Shown piece after piece: positions 18,238-27,946 of a stretch of 64,000 bases of DNA (within the stretch, counting starts at the first letter, position 1; each line of letters starts with the position of its first letter). The DNA is from Acinetobacter genomosp. 15BJ (GTDB lineage: Bacteria > Pseudomonadota > Gammaproteobacteria > Pseudomonadales > Moraxellaceae). Made by a program: the position numbers and the translations under genes. A model generated the notes under the pieces. It had not been told where the DNA came from, did not search any database, and saw nothing but the letters and a program-made list of their open reading frames with translations. Location: the NCBI RefSeq assembly GCF_000400715.1, contig NZ_KE007346.1:124001-188000 (forward strand), written 5' to 3'.

Positions 18238-18879
18238 TTAATCTTGTTCAGGCTGGGGGGTGAGTCTTAAATAAGGTTTGACGGCCTTATAGCCTTTCGG
18301 GAAGCGTTGTTTGATTTCTTCTTCATCTTTCAATGATGGAACAATGACCACATCTTCACCATGTTGCCAGTTTGCTGGGGTTGCCACTTTATGCTTATCG
18401 GTTAATTGTAGTGAATCTACCACACGCAATACTTCATTAAAATTACGGCCTGTCGATGCAGGATAGGTAATAATCAAACGAACTTTCTTGTTCGGGTCAA
18501 TAATCACCAATGAACGTACCGTTAAAGTCTCACTGGCATTTGGATGAATAAAGCCATACAGCTCAGAAACTTTACGGTCTTTGTCCGCGATGATCGGGAA
18601 GTTGACCGTGGTGTTCTGCGTTTCGTTGATGTCCTGAATCCAACCTTGATGTGATTCAACATCATCGACTGAAAGGGCAATGGCTTTCACTCCGCGCTTT
18701 TCAAATTCATCTTTTAGCTTTGCGGTATAGCCAAGTTCCGTGGTACAGACTGGGGTGTAGTCTGCAGGATGGGAAAAAAGGATTCCCCAGCTATCCCCTA
18801 GAAAGCCATAGAAATCAATATCGCCTTGGCTTGATTGTTGTTGGAAATTTGGGGCGATGTCGCCTAAACGTAATGTCAT
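18238..18879 (-). CDS. 1-Cys peroxiredoxin (Prx6/AhpC-TSA family)
   Basis: This 213-aa protein reduces hydrogen peroxide and organic peroxides. The start at 18879 gives MTLRLGDIAPNF with AGAGGA six bases upstream; a start at 18897 would add six residues. The peroxidatic Cys is about C45 in HPADYTPVCTTELG. The long C-terminal extension (GEDVVIVPSLKDEEEIKQRF, PYLRLTPQP) is typical of the Prx6 class. No resolving-Cys motif is evident. It is monocistronic, with an unusual repeat-rich 3' region. Confidence 0.93.
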   Translation of the reverse strand: MTLRLGDIAPNFQQQSSQGDIDFYGFLGDSWGILFSHPADYTPVCTTELGYTAKLKDEFEKRGVKAIALSVDDVESHQGWIQDINETQNTTVNFPIIADKDRKVSELYGFIHPNASETLTVRSLVIIDPNKKVRLIITYPASTGRNFNEVLRVVDSLQLTDKHKVATPANWQHGEDVVIVPSLKDEEEIKQRFPKGYKAVKPYLRLTPQPEQD

Positions 18880-18897
18880 GATCAGTCCTCTATACAT

Positions 18898-19242
18898 TCT
18901 TTATGTTTTCTATCTCCATTCAATATGCAGTATTCTCTTTATAAATAAAAAGATTGTTTTTTCATTTTGTTATGAATTTTTTGGATATTAATACGTGGTG
19001 ATGCTAAAAAATGATCAGAAATACACATTCAAATCGATGTAAGTTAAATGCAAATTTGCTACATTAACGCTCTTTGGTTGTGTGATGTCAGAATCGCCTC
19101 GCAGATTTTTTTGCCTGTTTGAATGCAAAGCACTTGTAGTTCTTATTTCTGACTCCATAATAACAGCTAAGAAAAAATTAACCGACCTAGGGTTTGTTGA
19201 AATTGACAAACCTTATAACAAACAGGATTAGAGAGTTTATTC
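18898..19242. other. Intergenic region upstream of secA
   Basis: This divergent spacer is AT-rich. It contains a small inverted repeat, GGTTTGT/ACAAACC (19191-19197/19206-19212), about 30 nt before the secA start. I see no SecM-like arrest ORF. A 64-codon minus-strand ORF here lacks support. Confidence 0.5.
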
Positions 19243-21972
19243 ATGTTGGCAAGTCTGATCGGAGGTATCTTCGGTACAAAAAATGAGCGCGAGCTCAAAC
19301 GCATGCGTAAAATTGTTGAACAAATTAATGCGCTTGAACCGACGATATCTGCTCTTAACGATGCAGACCTCTCTGCAAAAACTCCAGAATTCAAACAACG
19401 TTTTAGTAATGGCGAAAGTTTAGATAAGTTAATGCCAGAAGCGTTTGCGGTGTGTCGTGAAGCAGCAAAACGTGTCATGGGCATGCGCCATTATGACGTG
19501 CAGTTGATTGGTGGTATTACCTTGCACGAAGGTAAAATTGCCGAAATGCGTACAGGTGAAGGTAAAACCCTGATGGGTACTTTGGCTTGTTATCTCAATG
19601 CATTAAGCGGTCAAGGTGTTCACGTGATTACGGTGAACGACTACTTGGCACAACGTGATGCTGAGTTAAACCGTCCATTATTCGAATTCTTAGGGCTCAG
19701 CATTGGTGTGATTTACTCCATGCAAATGCCTGCTGAAAAAGCACAAGCGTATACTGCTGATATTACTTACGGTACCAATAACGAATTCGGTTTCGACTAT
19801 CTACGTGACAATATGGTGTTTTCTCTACAAGAGAAAAAGCAGCGTGGTTTAAGCTATGCCATTATCGATGAAGTCGACTCAATTCTAATTGATGAAGCAC
19901 GTACGCCATTAATTATTTCGGGTCAAAGTGAAGATTCATCTCATCTTTATCAGTTGATTAACAGTATTCCCCCAACATTACGTCCACAGAAAGAAGAAAA
20001 AGTGGCTGATGGTGGGCATTTCTGGGTCGATGAGAAACAACGTTCAGTCGAAATGACTGAAGTCGGCTATGAAACGGTTGAGCAAAAACTGATTGAAATG
20101 GGCTTGTTGGCTGAAGGTGAAAGCCTGTATTCAGCAACCAACCTCAACTTGGTTCACCATGTGACTGCTGCGATTCGTGCACATTATCTTTATCAAAAGA
20201 ACGTACACTACATCATTGGCGTTAATCCACAGACTCAGAAAGAAGAAGTCATTATTGTGGATGAAAGTACCGGTCGTACTATGCCAGGTCGTCGCTGGTC
20301 AGAAGGTTTGCATCAAGCGGTTGAAGCCAAAGAGAACATGGAAATTCAACCTGAAAACCAAACGCTTGCAACTACAACCTTCCAGAATTATTTCCGTCTG
20401 TATAAAAAACTTTCAGGTATGACTGGTACTGCAGATACTGAAGCTGCGGAAATGAAAGAAATTTATGGCCTAGATGTTGTCATTATTCCAACGCATCGCC
20501 CAATGGTTCGTAAGGACCATAACGATTTAATTTACTTAAACCGTAATGGTAAATACACCGCGATTATTGAAGAAATTACCAATATTCGTCAGCAGGGTGT
20601 TGCACCGATCTTGATTGGTACAGCGACTATTGAAGCAAGTGAAATCTTGTCTTCTAAGTTGCTACAAGCAGGTATTCATCACGAAGTCTTGAACGCAAAA
20701 CAGCACGAACGTGAAGCGGATATTATTGCACAAGCGGGTAGTCCAAATGCGGTGACGATTGCGACTAACATGGCGGGTCGTGGTACAGATATTTTGCTGG
20801 GTGGTAACTGGAAAGCCAAGCTTGCCAAAATTGAAAATTCAACAGCAGAAGATGAAGCGCGTTTACAAGCGCAATGGGAAAAAGATCACGAAGATGTTTT
20901 AAGTTCTGGTGGTTTGCATATCATTGGTTCTGAACGTCACGAATCACGTCGTATTGATAACCAGTTACGTGGTCGTGCAGGTCGTCAAGGTGACCCAGGT
21001 GTATCTCGTTTCTATTTGTCGCTTGAAGATGATTTGATGCGTATCTTCGCGGGTGATCGTGTAGTTGCCATGATGCGTGCAATGGGCTTACAAGAAAGTG
21101 AAGCCATTGAACACAAAATGGTGAGCCGTTCAATCGAGAATGCGCAGCGTAAAGTTGAAGCACGTAACTTTGATATTCGTAAGAACTTATTGAAATACGA
21201 TGATGTAAACAACGAACAACGTAAGATCATTTACTCGCAACGTGATGAAGTATTGGCTGAAAGCACTTTACAAGATTACATCGAAGAAATGCATCAAGAA
21301 GTAGTGAAGGGTTTAATTGCGGACTTTATTCCACCAGAGTCGGTTCACGATCAGTGGGATATTGAAGGTTTAGAAAATGCCTTACACGCAGATTTAGGCA
21401 TTGATTTGCCAGTACAGCAATGGTTAGACCAAGATCGACGTTTAGATGAAGAAGGTTTGATTGCACGTATTTCTGACGAAGTGCTTGGACGCTATCGTCA
21501 ACGCCGTGAACAAATGGGTGATGAATCAGCAGCAATGCTTGAACGTCACTTTATGTTGAATTCACTTGATCGCCATTGGAAAGATCATTTAGCGGCGATG
21601 GATTATCTGCGTCAAGGTATTCATTTACGTGGTTATGCGCAGAAGAATCCTGAGCAGGAATACAAGAAAGAAGCCTTCAACTTGTTTGTGAATATGTTGG
21701 GTGTGATTAAGTCTGATGTCGTGACGGACCTTTCTCGTGTTCATGTGCCGACAGCAGAAGAGTTAGCAGAACTTGAAGCACAGCAACAACGTCAGGCTGA
21801 ATCAATGCGTCTGTCTTTCGAGCATGATGATGTAGATGGTTTAACGGGTGAAGTCACTGCTTTTGAAGAGACTGAGATGACAGAAAATGCGTTCCCAGTA
21901 CCAGAAAGTCGTAATGCGCCTTGTCCATGTGGTTCTGGTCTTAAATACAAGCAATGTCACGGTAAAATCTAA
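19243..21972 (+). CDS. secA: Preprotein translocase ATPase SecA
   Basis: This 909-aa motor drives export through SecYEG. Walker A is MRTGEGKT (residues 102-109); Walker B and the DEAD-like region are in [31 protein letters not shown] and [17 protein letters not shown] are the second nucleotide-binding fold motifs. The C-terminus ends in the zinc motif [14 protein letters not shown], which binds SecB. There is full family length and no frameshift. It is monocistronic with a strong terminator downstream. Confidence 0.99.
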   Translation: MLASLIGGIFGTKNERELKRMRKIVEQINALEPTISALNDADLSAKTPEFKQRFSNGESLDKLMPEAFAVCREAAKRVMGMRHYDVQLIGGITLHEGKIAEMRTGEGKTLMGTLACYLNALSGQGVHVITVNDYLAQRDAELNRPLFEFLGLSIGVIYSMQMPAEKAQAYTADITYGTNNEFGFDYLRDNMVFSLQEKKQRGLSYAIIDEVDSILIDEARTPLIISGQSEDSSHLYQLINSIPPTLRPQKEEKVADGGHFWVDEKQRSVEMTEVGYETVEQKLIEMGLLAEGESLYSATNLNLVHHVTAAIRAHYLYQKNVHYIIGVNPQTQKEEVIIVDESTGRTMPGRRWSEGLHQAVEAKENMEIQPENQTLATTTFQNYFRLYKKLSGMTGTADTEAAEMKEIYGLDVVIIPTHRPMVRKDHNDLIYLNRNGKYTAIIEEITNIRQQGVAPILIGTATIEASEILSSKLLQAGIHHEVLNAKQHEREADIIAQAGSPNAVTIATNMAGRGTDILLGGNWKAKLAKIENSTAEDEARLQAQWEKDHEDVLSSGGLHIIGSERHESRRIDNQLRGRAGRQGDPGVSRFYLSLEDDLMRIFAGDRVVAMMRAMGLQESEAIEHKMVSRSIENAQRKVEARNFDIRKNLLKYDDVNNEQRKIIYSQRDEVLAESTLQDYIEEMHQEVVKGLIADFIPPESVHDQWDIEGLENALHADLGIDLPVQQWLDQDRRLDEEGLIARISDEVLGRYRQRREQMGDESAAMLERHFMLNSLDRHWKDHLAAMDYLRQGIHLRGYAQKNPEQEYKKEAFNLFVNMLGVIKSDVVTDLSRVHVPTAEELAELEAQQQRQAESMRLSFEHDDVDGLTGEVTAFEETEMTENAFPVPESRNAPCPCGSGLKYKQCHGKI

Positions 21973-22000
21973 GTTCATGACTTGATTTCAGCTGAAATAA

Positions 22001-22032
22001 AAAAAGCAGAGCATTAGCCTCTGCTTTTTTTT
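22001..22032 (+). terminator. Intrinsic terminator after secA
   Basis: The stem AAAAAGCAGAG/CTCTGCTTTTT (22001-22011/22019-22029) has a 7-nt loop and is followed by T residues. Confidence 0.92.
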
Positions 22033-22122
22033 ACGAGAATTTACTTGAGTCCAAGCACGCTTTGTAGTTTCATTATTGGACTTAGAGATCTTGATTGAGT
22101 TCGCATTAAAAGCGGGAAGACA

Positions 22123-22527
22123 ATGAAAAAACCATTACAACTTTTAATTTTGGCAACTGCGGCGGTATCTGGTTTTGCATTTGCAGACGATGCACCACAA
22201 ACCACAACTGTAGATAAAGTATTGGCAGCAAAAGGTACCAATACAGCTGAGGCGCAAGTCAAGCGTGAAGTAACCACTGTGATTAGTCCACGTACTGGCA
22301 TTCGCTATACTTTAGGTGATACAGGCAACCGCCCAATCGTATTGCAAACTGCTGCAATCGCACCTGCAAACTCAGCAAATATTAACCGTATTGTGGCATC
22401 AAATCCTGCATTATCAGCACAAAGCCAAGAGAAAGCTAAGATTGCTTTAATCGGTGAAACAGCTGTTCAAGCGGCCAATGCTGCTGCGGCACAAACTGCA
22501 GGTACACAAACTGCAAAAGCAAATTAA
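22123..22527 (+). CDS. Small secreted protein of unknown function
   Basis: This 134-aa protein has a clear Sec signal peptide cleaved after GFAFA (about residue 21). The mature part is rich in Ala, Thr and Gln, with a short conserved-looking core around ISPRTGIRYTLGDTGNRPIV. The tail AANAAAAQTAGTQTAKAN is low complexity. I do not recognise the family. It has its own terminator and is probably monocistronic. The periplasm is the most likely location. Confidence 0.8.
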   Translation: MKKPLQLLILATAAVSGFAFADDAPQTTTVDKVLAAKGTNTAEAQVKREVTTVISPRTGIRYTLGDTGNRPIVLQTAAIAPANSANINRIVASNPALSAQSQEKAKIALIGETAVQAANAAAAQTAGTQTAKAN

Positions 22528-22545
22528 TTTCAATTTGTTTGAAAT

Positions 22546-22575
22546 AAAAAAGAGATGCAATTGCATCTCTTTTTT
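22546..22575. terminator. Bidirectional intrinsic terminator
   Basis: A perfect 30-bp palindrome, AAAAAAGAGATGCAA and its complement, lies between the convergent small secreted protein and lpxO. Confidence 0.93.
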
Positions 22576-22589
22576 ATGGAAGAATTTTA

Positions 22590-23495
22590 TTATAAAAAGC
22601 TTGGTAATAAAATTAAGCCAATCAGGATAGCAAAAAGCAGCCATTTCGATACGTAGTAAAGTGGACGATTACGCTCTTTTAAACCACGACCATAGTGATG
22701 CACGGCATAGCCGTATTTAAAAATACGGTTAATAAAACCAGTTTTGTCTTGATCATCATTGGGTGAACTTGCCGCAGACATGACATTACGACCAAACCAG
22801 TAATTAAACTTTTGCGCCCAACCCCATTTCATCGGACGTTCGATATCGCAGAACAAGATAATACGGGTTTCATCAGTTTTGTTTTCTGCCCAGTGTACGA
22901 AGGTTTCATCAAAGACTGTGGCTTCCCCATCTCTCCAGCTATAACGCTCTTGATCAACCTCAATAAAGCAGTCATCGCTATTCGGTGTGACTAAGCCTAG
23001 GTGATAGCGTACCGAACCTGCATAGGGATCACGATGCTTACCTAAGTAACTACCAGAAGGCAGTTCGGTAAACATCGCCGCTTTGACTGAAGGAATACTT
23101 TCCAGTAAGGCGACCGTTTTTGGACAGAGTTGTTGTGCTGATGGATGACTATCTTGATACCATTTCAGATAAAAGCGTTTCCAACCACGCTTAAAGAAAG
23201 TATTAAAGCCAGCATCATTATTTTTTTCAGAAGCTTTAATTTGGTTCTGAAGCTGAATCGCTTCTTCACGAATCACTTGCCAATTGTCTTGCAATGGTTT
23301 CAGTTCTGGGAACTGTGCCACATCAAAGAAAGGCTGGTTCGGCAACTTAGAAAAGCCCGTCATAAACATGTTGATCGGTGCTAAAAATGTCGAATGGTCA
23401 AATAATTGTCGAGATGCTTTTAAGCGCTCTTTACCCCGTAAGTAGGTATACAAAAAGCTGACTAAAAATACGGCAACGATAATCACTGCGTACAT
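22590..23495 (-). CDS. lpxO: Lipid A hydroxylase LpxO (aspartyl/asparaginyl beta-hydroxylase family)
   Basis: This 301-aa Fe(II)/2-oxoglutarate dioxygenase would add a 2-hydroxyl to a lipid A acyl chain. It has an N-terminal membrane helix (residues about 2-18) and a C-terminal hydrophobic segment. The iron and cosubstrate motifs are GKHRDPYAGSVRYHLGL and VFDETFVHWAENKTDETR. The length and membrane anchors fit LpxO better than soluble Asp-hydroxylases. In Acinetobacter this modification is linked to envelope stability, which is family knowledge. Confidence 0.9.
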   Translation of the reverse strand: MYAVIIVAVFLVSFLYTYLRGKERLKASRQLFDHSTFLAPINMFMTGFSKLPNQPFFDVAQFPELKPLQDNWQVIREEAIQLQNQIKASEKNNDAGFNTFFKRGWKRFYLKWYQDSHPSAQQLCPKTVALLESIPSVKAAMFTELPSGSYLGKHRDPYAGSVRYHLGLVTPNSDDCFIEVDQERYSWRDGEATVFDETFVHWAENKTDETRIILFCDIERPMKWGWAQKFNYWFGRNVMSAASSPNDDQDKTGFINRIFKYGYAVHHYGRGLKERNRPLYYVSKWLLFAILIGLILLPSFL

Positions 23496-23606
23496 AACAC
23501 AATCGTCTAAAAAAAATGAAGGCGGTTATTTTAGCACAAAAAATATTTGGAAGAATGCAGCCCTAAGTGCAACTTTATAAGATAAAAACTATGCAATTGA
23601 ATGGTA

Positions 23607-23649
23607 TTTCAGATGATCTGAGCGTGTGTTTTTCGCAGATCATCTGAAA
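23607..23649. other. 14-bp inverted repeat between MFS gene and lpxO
   Basis: TTTCAGATGATCTG (23607-23620) and CAGATCATCTGAAA (23636-23649) form a perfect 14-bp stem with a 15-nt spacer. It could terminate the MFS transcript (stop at 23658), although it lacks a T-run on the minus strand, or be an operator upstream of lpxO. Confidence 0.6.
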
Positions 23650-23657
23650 AATAATGA

Positions 23658-24968
23658 TTAAATTTGGTTATTTACATCATCATGTTTGGTTTCGCGAATC
23701 ATTAAAAATGCGATTAACGATAAAATGGAAGCCAAACTCAAATATAAACCAACTGCACCTAAGCCATAACTTTCTGCCAACTTGGTTGCGATATATGGTG
23801 CAAAGGATGCACCGAAAATACCTGCCAAGTTAAAAGTTAAAGCTGAGCCTGTATAGCGAACTGAAGTTGGGAAGATTTCTGACAATACGGTACCAATTGG
23901 ACCATAGGTTAAGCCCATAATCGAAAGGCCGATACATAAGAACAAGAACACCAGAATTGGGCTACCTGAGCCGAGCAGTGGCGCAAAACACAGTCCGAAC
24001 AAGGCTGAAAGAATACATACTGCAATTGATGTATTTCTACGGCCAAATTTCTCTGCAAAAATTGCAGAGAGCGGAATAAAGGCAGCAAAACATAATGTCG
24101 CGACGAGCTGCAATACTAGAAATTCACCACGGGCATAGCCGAGCTTGGTGGTGCCCCAGTTCAAGGCAAATACGGTGGTGAGATAGAACACCACGAAAGT
24201 ACAGATTGCTGCGATCGTACCGAGGATGAGCATTGGTAAATGCTTGGTCATGACCTCTTTAAACGGTACATTCACTTCTTTTTGCTTGTTTAATACTTTC
24301 TGGAAAGCGGGGGTTTCATGTAGTTTTAAACGTATGTATAAACCAACCAAAACCAATACTGCGCTTGCGATAAATGGAATACGCCAACCCCAAGTCATGA
24401 ATGCTTGTTCAGACATAAAGGCATTGAGCAACAGGAATGAGCCTGTTGCAAGGATGAAACCGATCGGTGCACCAAGTTGTGGGAACATACCGTACCAAGC
24501 ACGTTTGCCCTCTGGTGCGTTCTCAGTGGCAAGGAGTACTGCGCCGCTCCATTCACCACCCAAACCTAAACCTTGACCCAAACGGCATAAGGCGAGCAAT
24601 AGTGGTGCAGCAAGGCCAATTTGTGCATAAGTTGGTAATAGACCAATACACACCGTTGAAATACCCATGGTCAGCAAGGCAGCAACTAGCGTGGCCTTAC
24701 GTCCGATTCGATCACCGAGATGTCCAAAAATTGCTGCACCAATCGGGCGGGCGATAAAAGCAATTGCAAAGGTCGCCAGTGACTTGAGCACCGCAGCGCC
24801 ATCGCTACTTTCTGGAAAAAATAAGTGTGGAAAAATCAGTACTGCTGCTGTGGCATAGATATAAAAGTCAAAAAACTCAATCGTGGTACCGACAAGGCTA
24901 GCAAATAATACCCGTACTTTTGAATTGCTGGCCACTTCTGGGGTGGCAGTCGGAGTGCTTGACGACAT
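23658..24968 (-). CDS. MFS transporter, metabolite:H+ symporter (MHS) family
   Basis: This 436-aa protein has 12 predicted membrane helices. The MHS features are GTTIEFFDFYIYATAAVLIF (TM1), GHLGDRIGRKATLV (the MFS loop 2-3 motif), and RLGQGLGLGGEWSGAVLLA in TM4/5. Relatives include ShiA, KgtP and ProP, which import shikimate, 2-oxoglutarate or proline/betaine. The substrate cannot be decided here. It is monocistronic. Confidence 0.88.
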   Translation of the reverse strand: MSSSTPTATPEVASNSKVRVLFASLVGTTIEFFDFYIYATAAVLIFPHLFFPESSDGAAVLKSLATFAIAFIARPIGAAIFGHLGDRIGRKATLVAALLTMGISTVCIGLLPTYAQIGLAAPLLLALCRLGQGLGLGGEWSGAVLLATENAPEGKRAWYGMFPQLGAPIGFILATGSFLLLNAFMSEQAFMTWGWRIPFIASAVLVLVGLYIRLKLHETPAFQKVLNKQKEVNVPFKEVMTKHLPMLILGTIAAICTFVVFYLTTVFALNWGTTKLGYARGEFLVLQLVATLCFAAFIPLSAIFAEKFGRRNTSIAVCILSALFGLCFAPLLGSGSPILVFLFLCIGLSIMGLTYGPIGTVLSEIFPTSVRYTGSALTFNLAGIFGASFAPYIATKLAESYGLGAVGLYLSLASILSLIAFLMIRETKHDDVNNQI

Positions 24969-25073
24969 ACAAGACCTTCATGTTATTCATTCAAGAAACA
25001 GAATAATGGCTGTCTTGAAAAATTCCTTTTGAATGTGCAGTTTTACTTCGAAAACTTAATGCTATATATGGAC

Positions 25074-25733
25074 TTATAATACATAACAGTAGATTGCCAA
25101 AAAGTGTAATCCTGCGCCTAATAGCACAAAAACATGCCAAATTGCGTGGGTATATCTTACCTTTTTTAAGGCATAAAACAATGTGCCGATGGTATAAGCC
25201 AAACCACCTGCAATCAGCAGTTGTACCGCTTCTTTAGACAAATAACGTTGCATATCATCCATCACCAAAACAGCCAGCCAACCCATGACTAAATAGGCAG
25301 CTAAAGAAAGTTTTTGGAAGCGATGAATGAATACCAATTTGAACAAAGTACCGATTAGAGCAATGGCCCATAAAGCAATCAGTAAGTAATGTGCCTTGGC
25401 GGTTGGAATGGCAATACTAAGAAATGGGGTGTAGGTGCCTGCAATCAGATAGTAAATCGCGGTATGATCCAGTTTTTTATACCAATAGCGTTTACGTTCA
25501 TCTTGGGCAAAGTGATACAGCATGGAACTACTGAGTAACAGCACCAAGCTAAAGCCATAGACCCATAAACTGATCCATTGCCCTAAAGGCAGGCCGTAGC
25601 CTTTGATGATCAAAAAGATTGAAGCAATTAAAGCCAGTACTGCGCCAGCGCCATGACTATAGGCATTAATCAGTTCTTCTTTGGGGTCATAGTCCAGCAA
25701 TGTGTTTGTGTTCATCAAGCGATCTGGTTGCAT
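25074..25733 (-). CDS. Hemolysin III / TrhA (YqfA) family membrane protein
   Basis: This 219-aa protein has seven hydrophobic segments. The family pattern is visible: EELINAYSHGAGAVLALIAS near the N-terminus, SSSMLYHF, KLDHTAIYYLIAGTYTPF, and the final AIWHVFVLLGAGLHFLA. The conserved His residues suggest a metal site like that of progestin/adiponectin receptor relatives. The name hemolysin III is historical; TrhA has been linked to membrane energetics. The start is uncertain between 25733 and 25715 (MNTNTLLDYD). Confidence 0.85.
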   Translation of the reverse strand: MQPDRLMNTNTLLDYDPKEELINAYSHGAGAVLALIASIFLIIKGYGLPLGQWISLWVYGFSLVLLLSSSMLYHFAQDERKRYWYKKLDHTAIYYLIAGTYTPFLSIAIPTAKAHYLLIALWAIALIGTLFKLVFIHRFQKLSLAAYLVMGWLAVLVMDDMQRYLSKEAVQLLIAGGLAYTIGTLFYALKKVRYTHAIWHVFVLLGAGLHFLAIYCYVL

Positions 25734-25816
25734 AAAAATACAACTGTATCGTAATGCAATTTCCCTTTTAAAGTAAGACGCTTTAAAATTTAGTTTCTAT
25801 TTGTCAGGTTTTCATT

Positions 25817-27034
25817 ATGTTTGCGCCGAAATTTTCTTTTGAACAAGAACAGCAGTTTTTCTTGGATATCCAGCAATCTATTGAAAATAAAAGCTTTGAT
25901 CGCCTGATTTTGAGTCAGTACAAAGGTGAAATAGCGCAACTAGAAAAGATAAGCTTTCGCGTGATTGAGTTGCAAGGACAAGCAATGCTGTCTTGCTTAT
26001 ATCACCATACTACGCAAGATGTGACTAAAAACTATACGATGGATGAAGGCTTCGAGAAAATTGCTGAATTATTGAATCAGTGTAAACAGGCCAATTTATT
26101 TAGCTTGGAGCAAGATATTCAGCTTAAGAAAAACAAAAAGAAAGCCATGCTGAATAGTCAGAAGAAGCAAGCATCTGCCGACAAAGTAGGACAACAGCAG
26201 CACGATCGTGAAAAGCAGCGTTATGTGCAACAGCAAAGTCCATTTTTAAAACATCTCGGCCTTACCGATGAAAAAGGGCAAATCGTTCCGAGTATGGCGC
26301 GTAAGTGGAAGCAGATTAATAAATTTATTGAAATCTTTTCACATGCTTATGAACAGATTGATGCTTCACAGCAAGAATTGAATATTGTTGATTTCGGCTC
26401 AGGCAAAGGTTATCTAACTTTTGCATTATATGACTATTTACAGGCGCAGCATAAAACACCGTTAATTACGGGGGTTGAACTACGTTCGAATCTGGTTGAA
26501 TTTTGCCAAAATGTTGCTGATCAAACAGGTTTTAGTCATCTTGATTTCTTTGAAGGCGATGTGCGTAGCTATCAGCCAGAAAAGTTAGATGTAATGATTG
26601 CATTGCATGCCTGTGATATCGCCACTGACTTTGCCATTCATACCGGTATTCGCCTCAATGCATCCATGATTATGTGCGCACCTTGTTGCCATAAGGAACT
26701 CCGGCCACAGCTGCAAAGTCCAGAGGTATTACAGCCGATGTTGCAATTCGGGATTCACGCGGGGCAACAGGCTGAAATGCTGACGGATACTCTACGTGCA
26801 TTACTGCTTAAAGCTTATGGTTATGAAACCAAAGTTTTTGAGTTTGTGTCTTTGGAGCATACCAGTAAGAATAAAATGATTCTTGCGACCAAGCGCAAAG
26901 ATATTCAACAACCTGATGCCAAAATCATGCGGCAGATTCAAGCGTTAAAAGCCATGTATGGCATTGAAAAACAGAGTCTAGAATTATTATTGCAAGATCA
27001 AATGCCAATCGAGAATATCGGTTGTAAGTGTTAA
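25817..27034 (+). CDS. SAM-dependent methyltransferase (Methyltransf_32-like)
   Basis: This 405-aa protein has an N-terminal domain of unknown role (to about 150) with a basic helix. The Rossmann methyltransferase domain follows: motif I is VDFGSGKGYLTFALYDYL (about residues 193-210), the acidic strand end is GVELRSN, and ALHACDIATD is motif IV. The CAPCCHKE sequence after it is characteristic of the family related to yeast and human tRNA or RNA methyltransferases. The real substrate is unproven. It overlaps or abuts the GNAT gene. Confidence 0.82.
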   Translation: MFAPKFSFEQEQQFFLDIQQSIENKSFDRLILSQYKGEIAQLEKISFRVIELQGQAMLSCLYHHTTQDVTKNYTMDEGFEKIAELLNQCKQANLFSLEQDIQLKKNKKKAMLNSQKKQASADKVGQQQHDREKQRYVQQQSPFLKHLGLTDEKGQIVPSMARKWKQINKFIEIFSHAYEQIDASQQELNIVDFGSGKGYLTFALYDYLQAQHKTPLITGVELRSNLVEFCQNVADQTGFSHLDFFEGDVRSYQPEKLDVMIALHACDIATDFAIHTGIRLNASMIMCAPCCHKELRPQLQSPEVLQPMLQFGIHAGQQAEMLTDTLRALLLKAYGYETKVFEFVSLEHTSKNKMILATKRKDIQQPDAKIMRQIQALKAMYGIEKQSLELLLQDQMPIENIGCKC

Positions 27035-27051
27035 TTAAAACAGAGAAAAAG

Positions 27052-27480
27052 ATGTACCAAGTCAAGCAGGGAAATTGGGATCAATTACAGCAAGATGCGA
27101 AATTGATCCGAACATTGGTTTTTATTCAGGAACAAGGTATTGCTGAAGCGGATGAGTGGGATGAGCAAGATGCGATCTCACAACACTTTGTCATCTATGA
27201 TCAGGATCAGCCGATTGCGACAGCACGATTATTGCAAAATAATAGCATTGGGCGAGTTGCTGTGCTTAAGGCTTATCGGGGGCAGGGTCTTGGTCAAATG
27301 ATTATGCTGGATATTATAGCCTTTGCGGACCAGCAGGGTCGTGCATTCCTGCATTTGTCTTCACAAGTCCATGCGATGTCATTTTATCAGCAGCTTGGTT
27401 TTGTGGTGCAAGGAGATGAATATGATGAATGTGGTATTCCACATATTGAGATGATCATGCCAATCACAGGAGCGGTTTGA
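27052..27480 (+). CDS. GNAT-family N-acetyltransferase (ElaA-like)
   Basis: This 142-aa protein starts at the ATG 27052 behind GAGAAAAAG; an in-frame GTG at 27028 overlaps the methyltransferase gene. The acetyl-CoA loop is RVAVLKAYRGQGLGQMIM (about residues 71-88). LVFIQEQGIAEADEWDEQD near the N-terminus and the C-terminal FYQQLGFVVQGDEYDECGIPH are typical of small GNATs acting on amines. It is probably co-transcribed with the methyltransferase. Confidence 0.87.
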   Translation: MYQVKQGNWDQLQQDAKLIRTLVFIQEQGIAEADEWDEQDAISQHFVIYDQDQPIATARLLQNNSIGRVAVLKAYRGQGLGQMIMLDIIAFADQQGRAFLHLSSQVHAMSFYQQLGFVVQGDEYDECGIPHIEMIMPITGAV

Positions 27481-27512
27481 CCTGTAAGATTGGCATCTAT
27501 TGATTGTTCTGA

Positions 27513-27746
27513 CTATTGCTTCGTTTGTGCAGCCACTTCTGAGCTTGCAGGAGAAGTTTCCTGAGAAAGCTCTTTTTGTTGTTGCGCTTTACGCTGTGCG
27601 CCTGGCATATAGTCAGGTTCTTGGGTCATGGCCAAATAGAAAAAGCTTAAAAAGATCGTGCTGAGCACACCGACAATAATTACAAATTTCCATCCCAGTA
27701 CGGTTTCTTCATTTGAATCTTTTTTTTGGGATGGCTGATTATTCAT
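27513..27746 (-). CDS. Small one-helix membrane protein, paralogue A
   Basis: This 77-aa protein starts at 27746 (MNNQPSQKKD) with GGAATT upstream. A single membrane helix (about residues 19-40, KFVIIVGVLSTIFLSFFYLA) is followed by EPDYMPGAQRK and a Gln/Ser-rich tail. It closely resembles the 74-aa protein encoded at 28868-29092; both share WK, the helix, FYLA and EPDYMP. The function is unknown. Such proteins are often Acinetobacter-restricted. Confidence 0.8.
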   Translation of the reverse strand: MNNQPSQKKDSNEETVLGWKFVIIVGVLSTIFLSFFYLAMTQEPDYMPGAQRKAQQQKELSQETSPASSEVAAQTKQ

Positions 27747-27843
27747 AATAAATTCCAAAAATAACAAAACATAAAACTAGATTTTGCGCCCTTTAGGGCT
27801 GATTTGCCAAGTGGAAATAGGGAATTGAGGTTAAGAAATTGGC

Positions 27844-27925
27844 TTATACTTTGGATAGGGAAGCCTAGATCGAAGATGCTGCCATCGTTGAACTAAGAAA
27901 GAATGCTTCGCCATCCAAAGTATAA
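27844..27925. repeat. 82-nt long hairpin element
   Basis: A 13-bp terminal inverted repeat, TTATACTTTGGAT (27844-27856) with ATCCAAAGTATAA (27913-27925), continues inward after a 3/3 mismatch with GAAGC/GCTTC. The inner sequence has a further imperfect pairing (CGAAGATG with CATCGTTG). It lies between paralogue A and the patatin gene. It may be a small mobile hairpin or a structured RNA. Confidence 0.7.
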
Positions 27926-27946
27926 TTAGATTTGTTTGTATAAGAA

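Noticed and set aside
17942-18241. A 99-codon ORF on the plus strand across the duplicated element
   Set aside because: It runs through both repeat copies in different frames (spacing 134 is not a multiple of three), has no ribosome-binding site and no coding-like composition.
19015-19209. A 64-codon minus-strand ORF in the peroxiredoxin-secA gap
   Set aside because: There is no ribosome-binding site and no recognisable sequence, and it sits where the secA promoter is expected.
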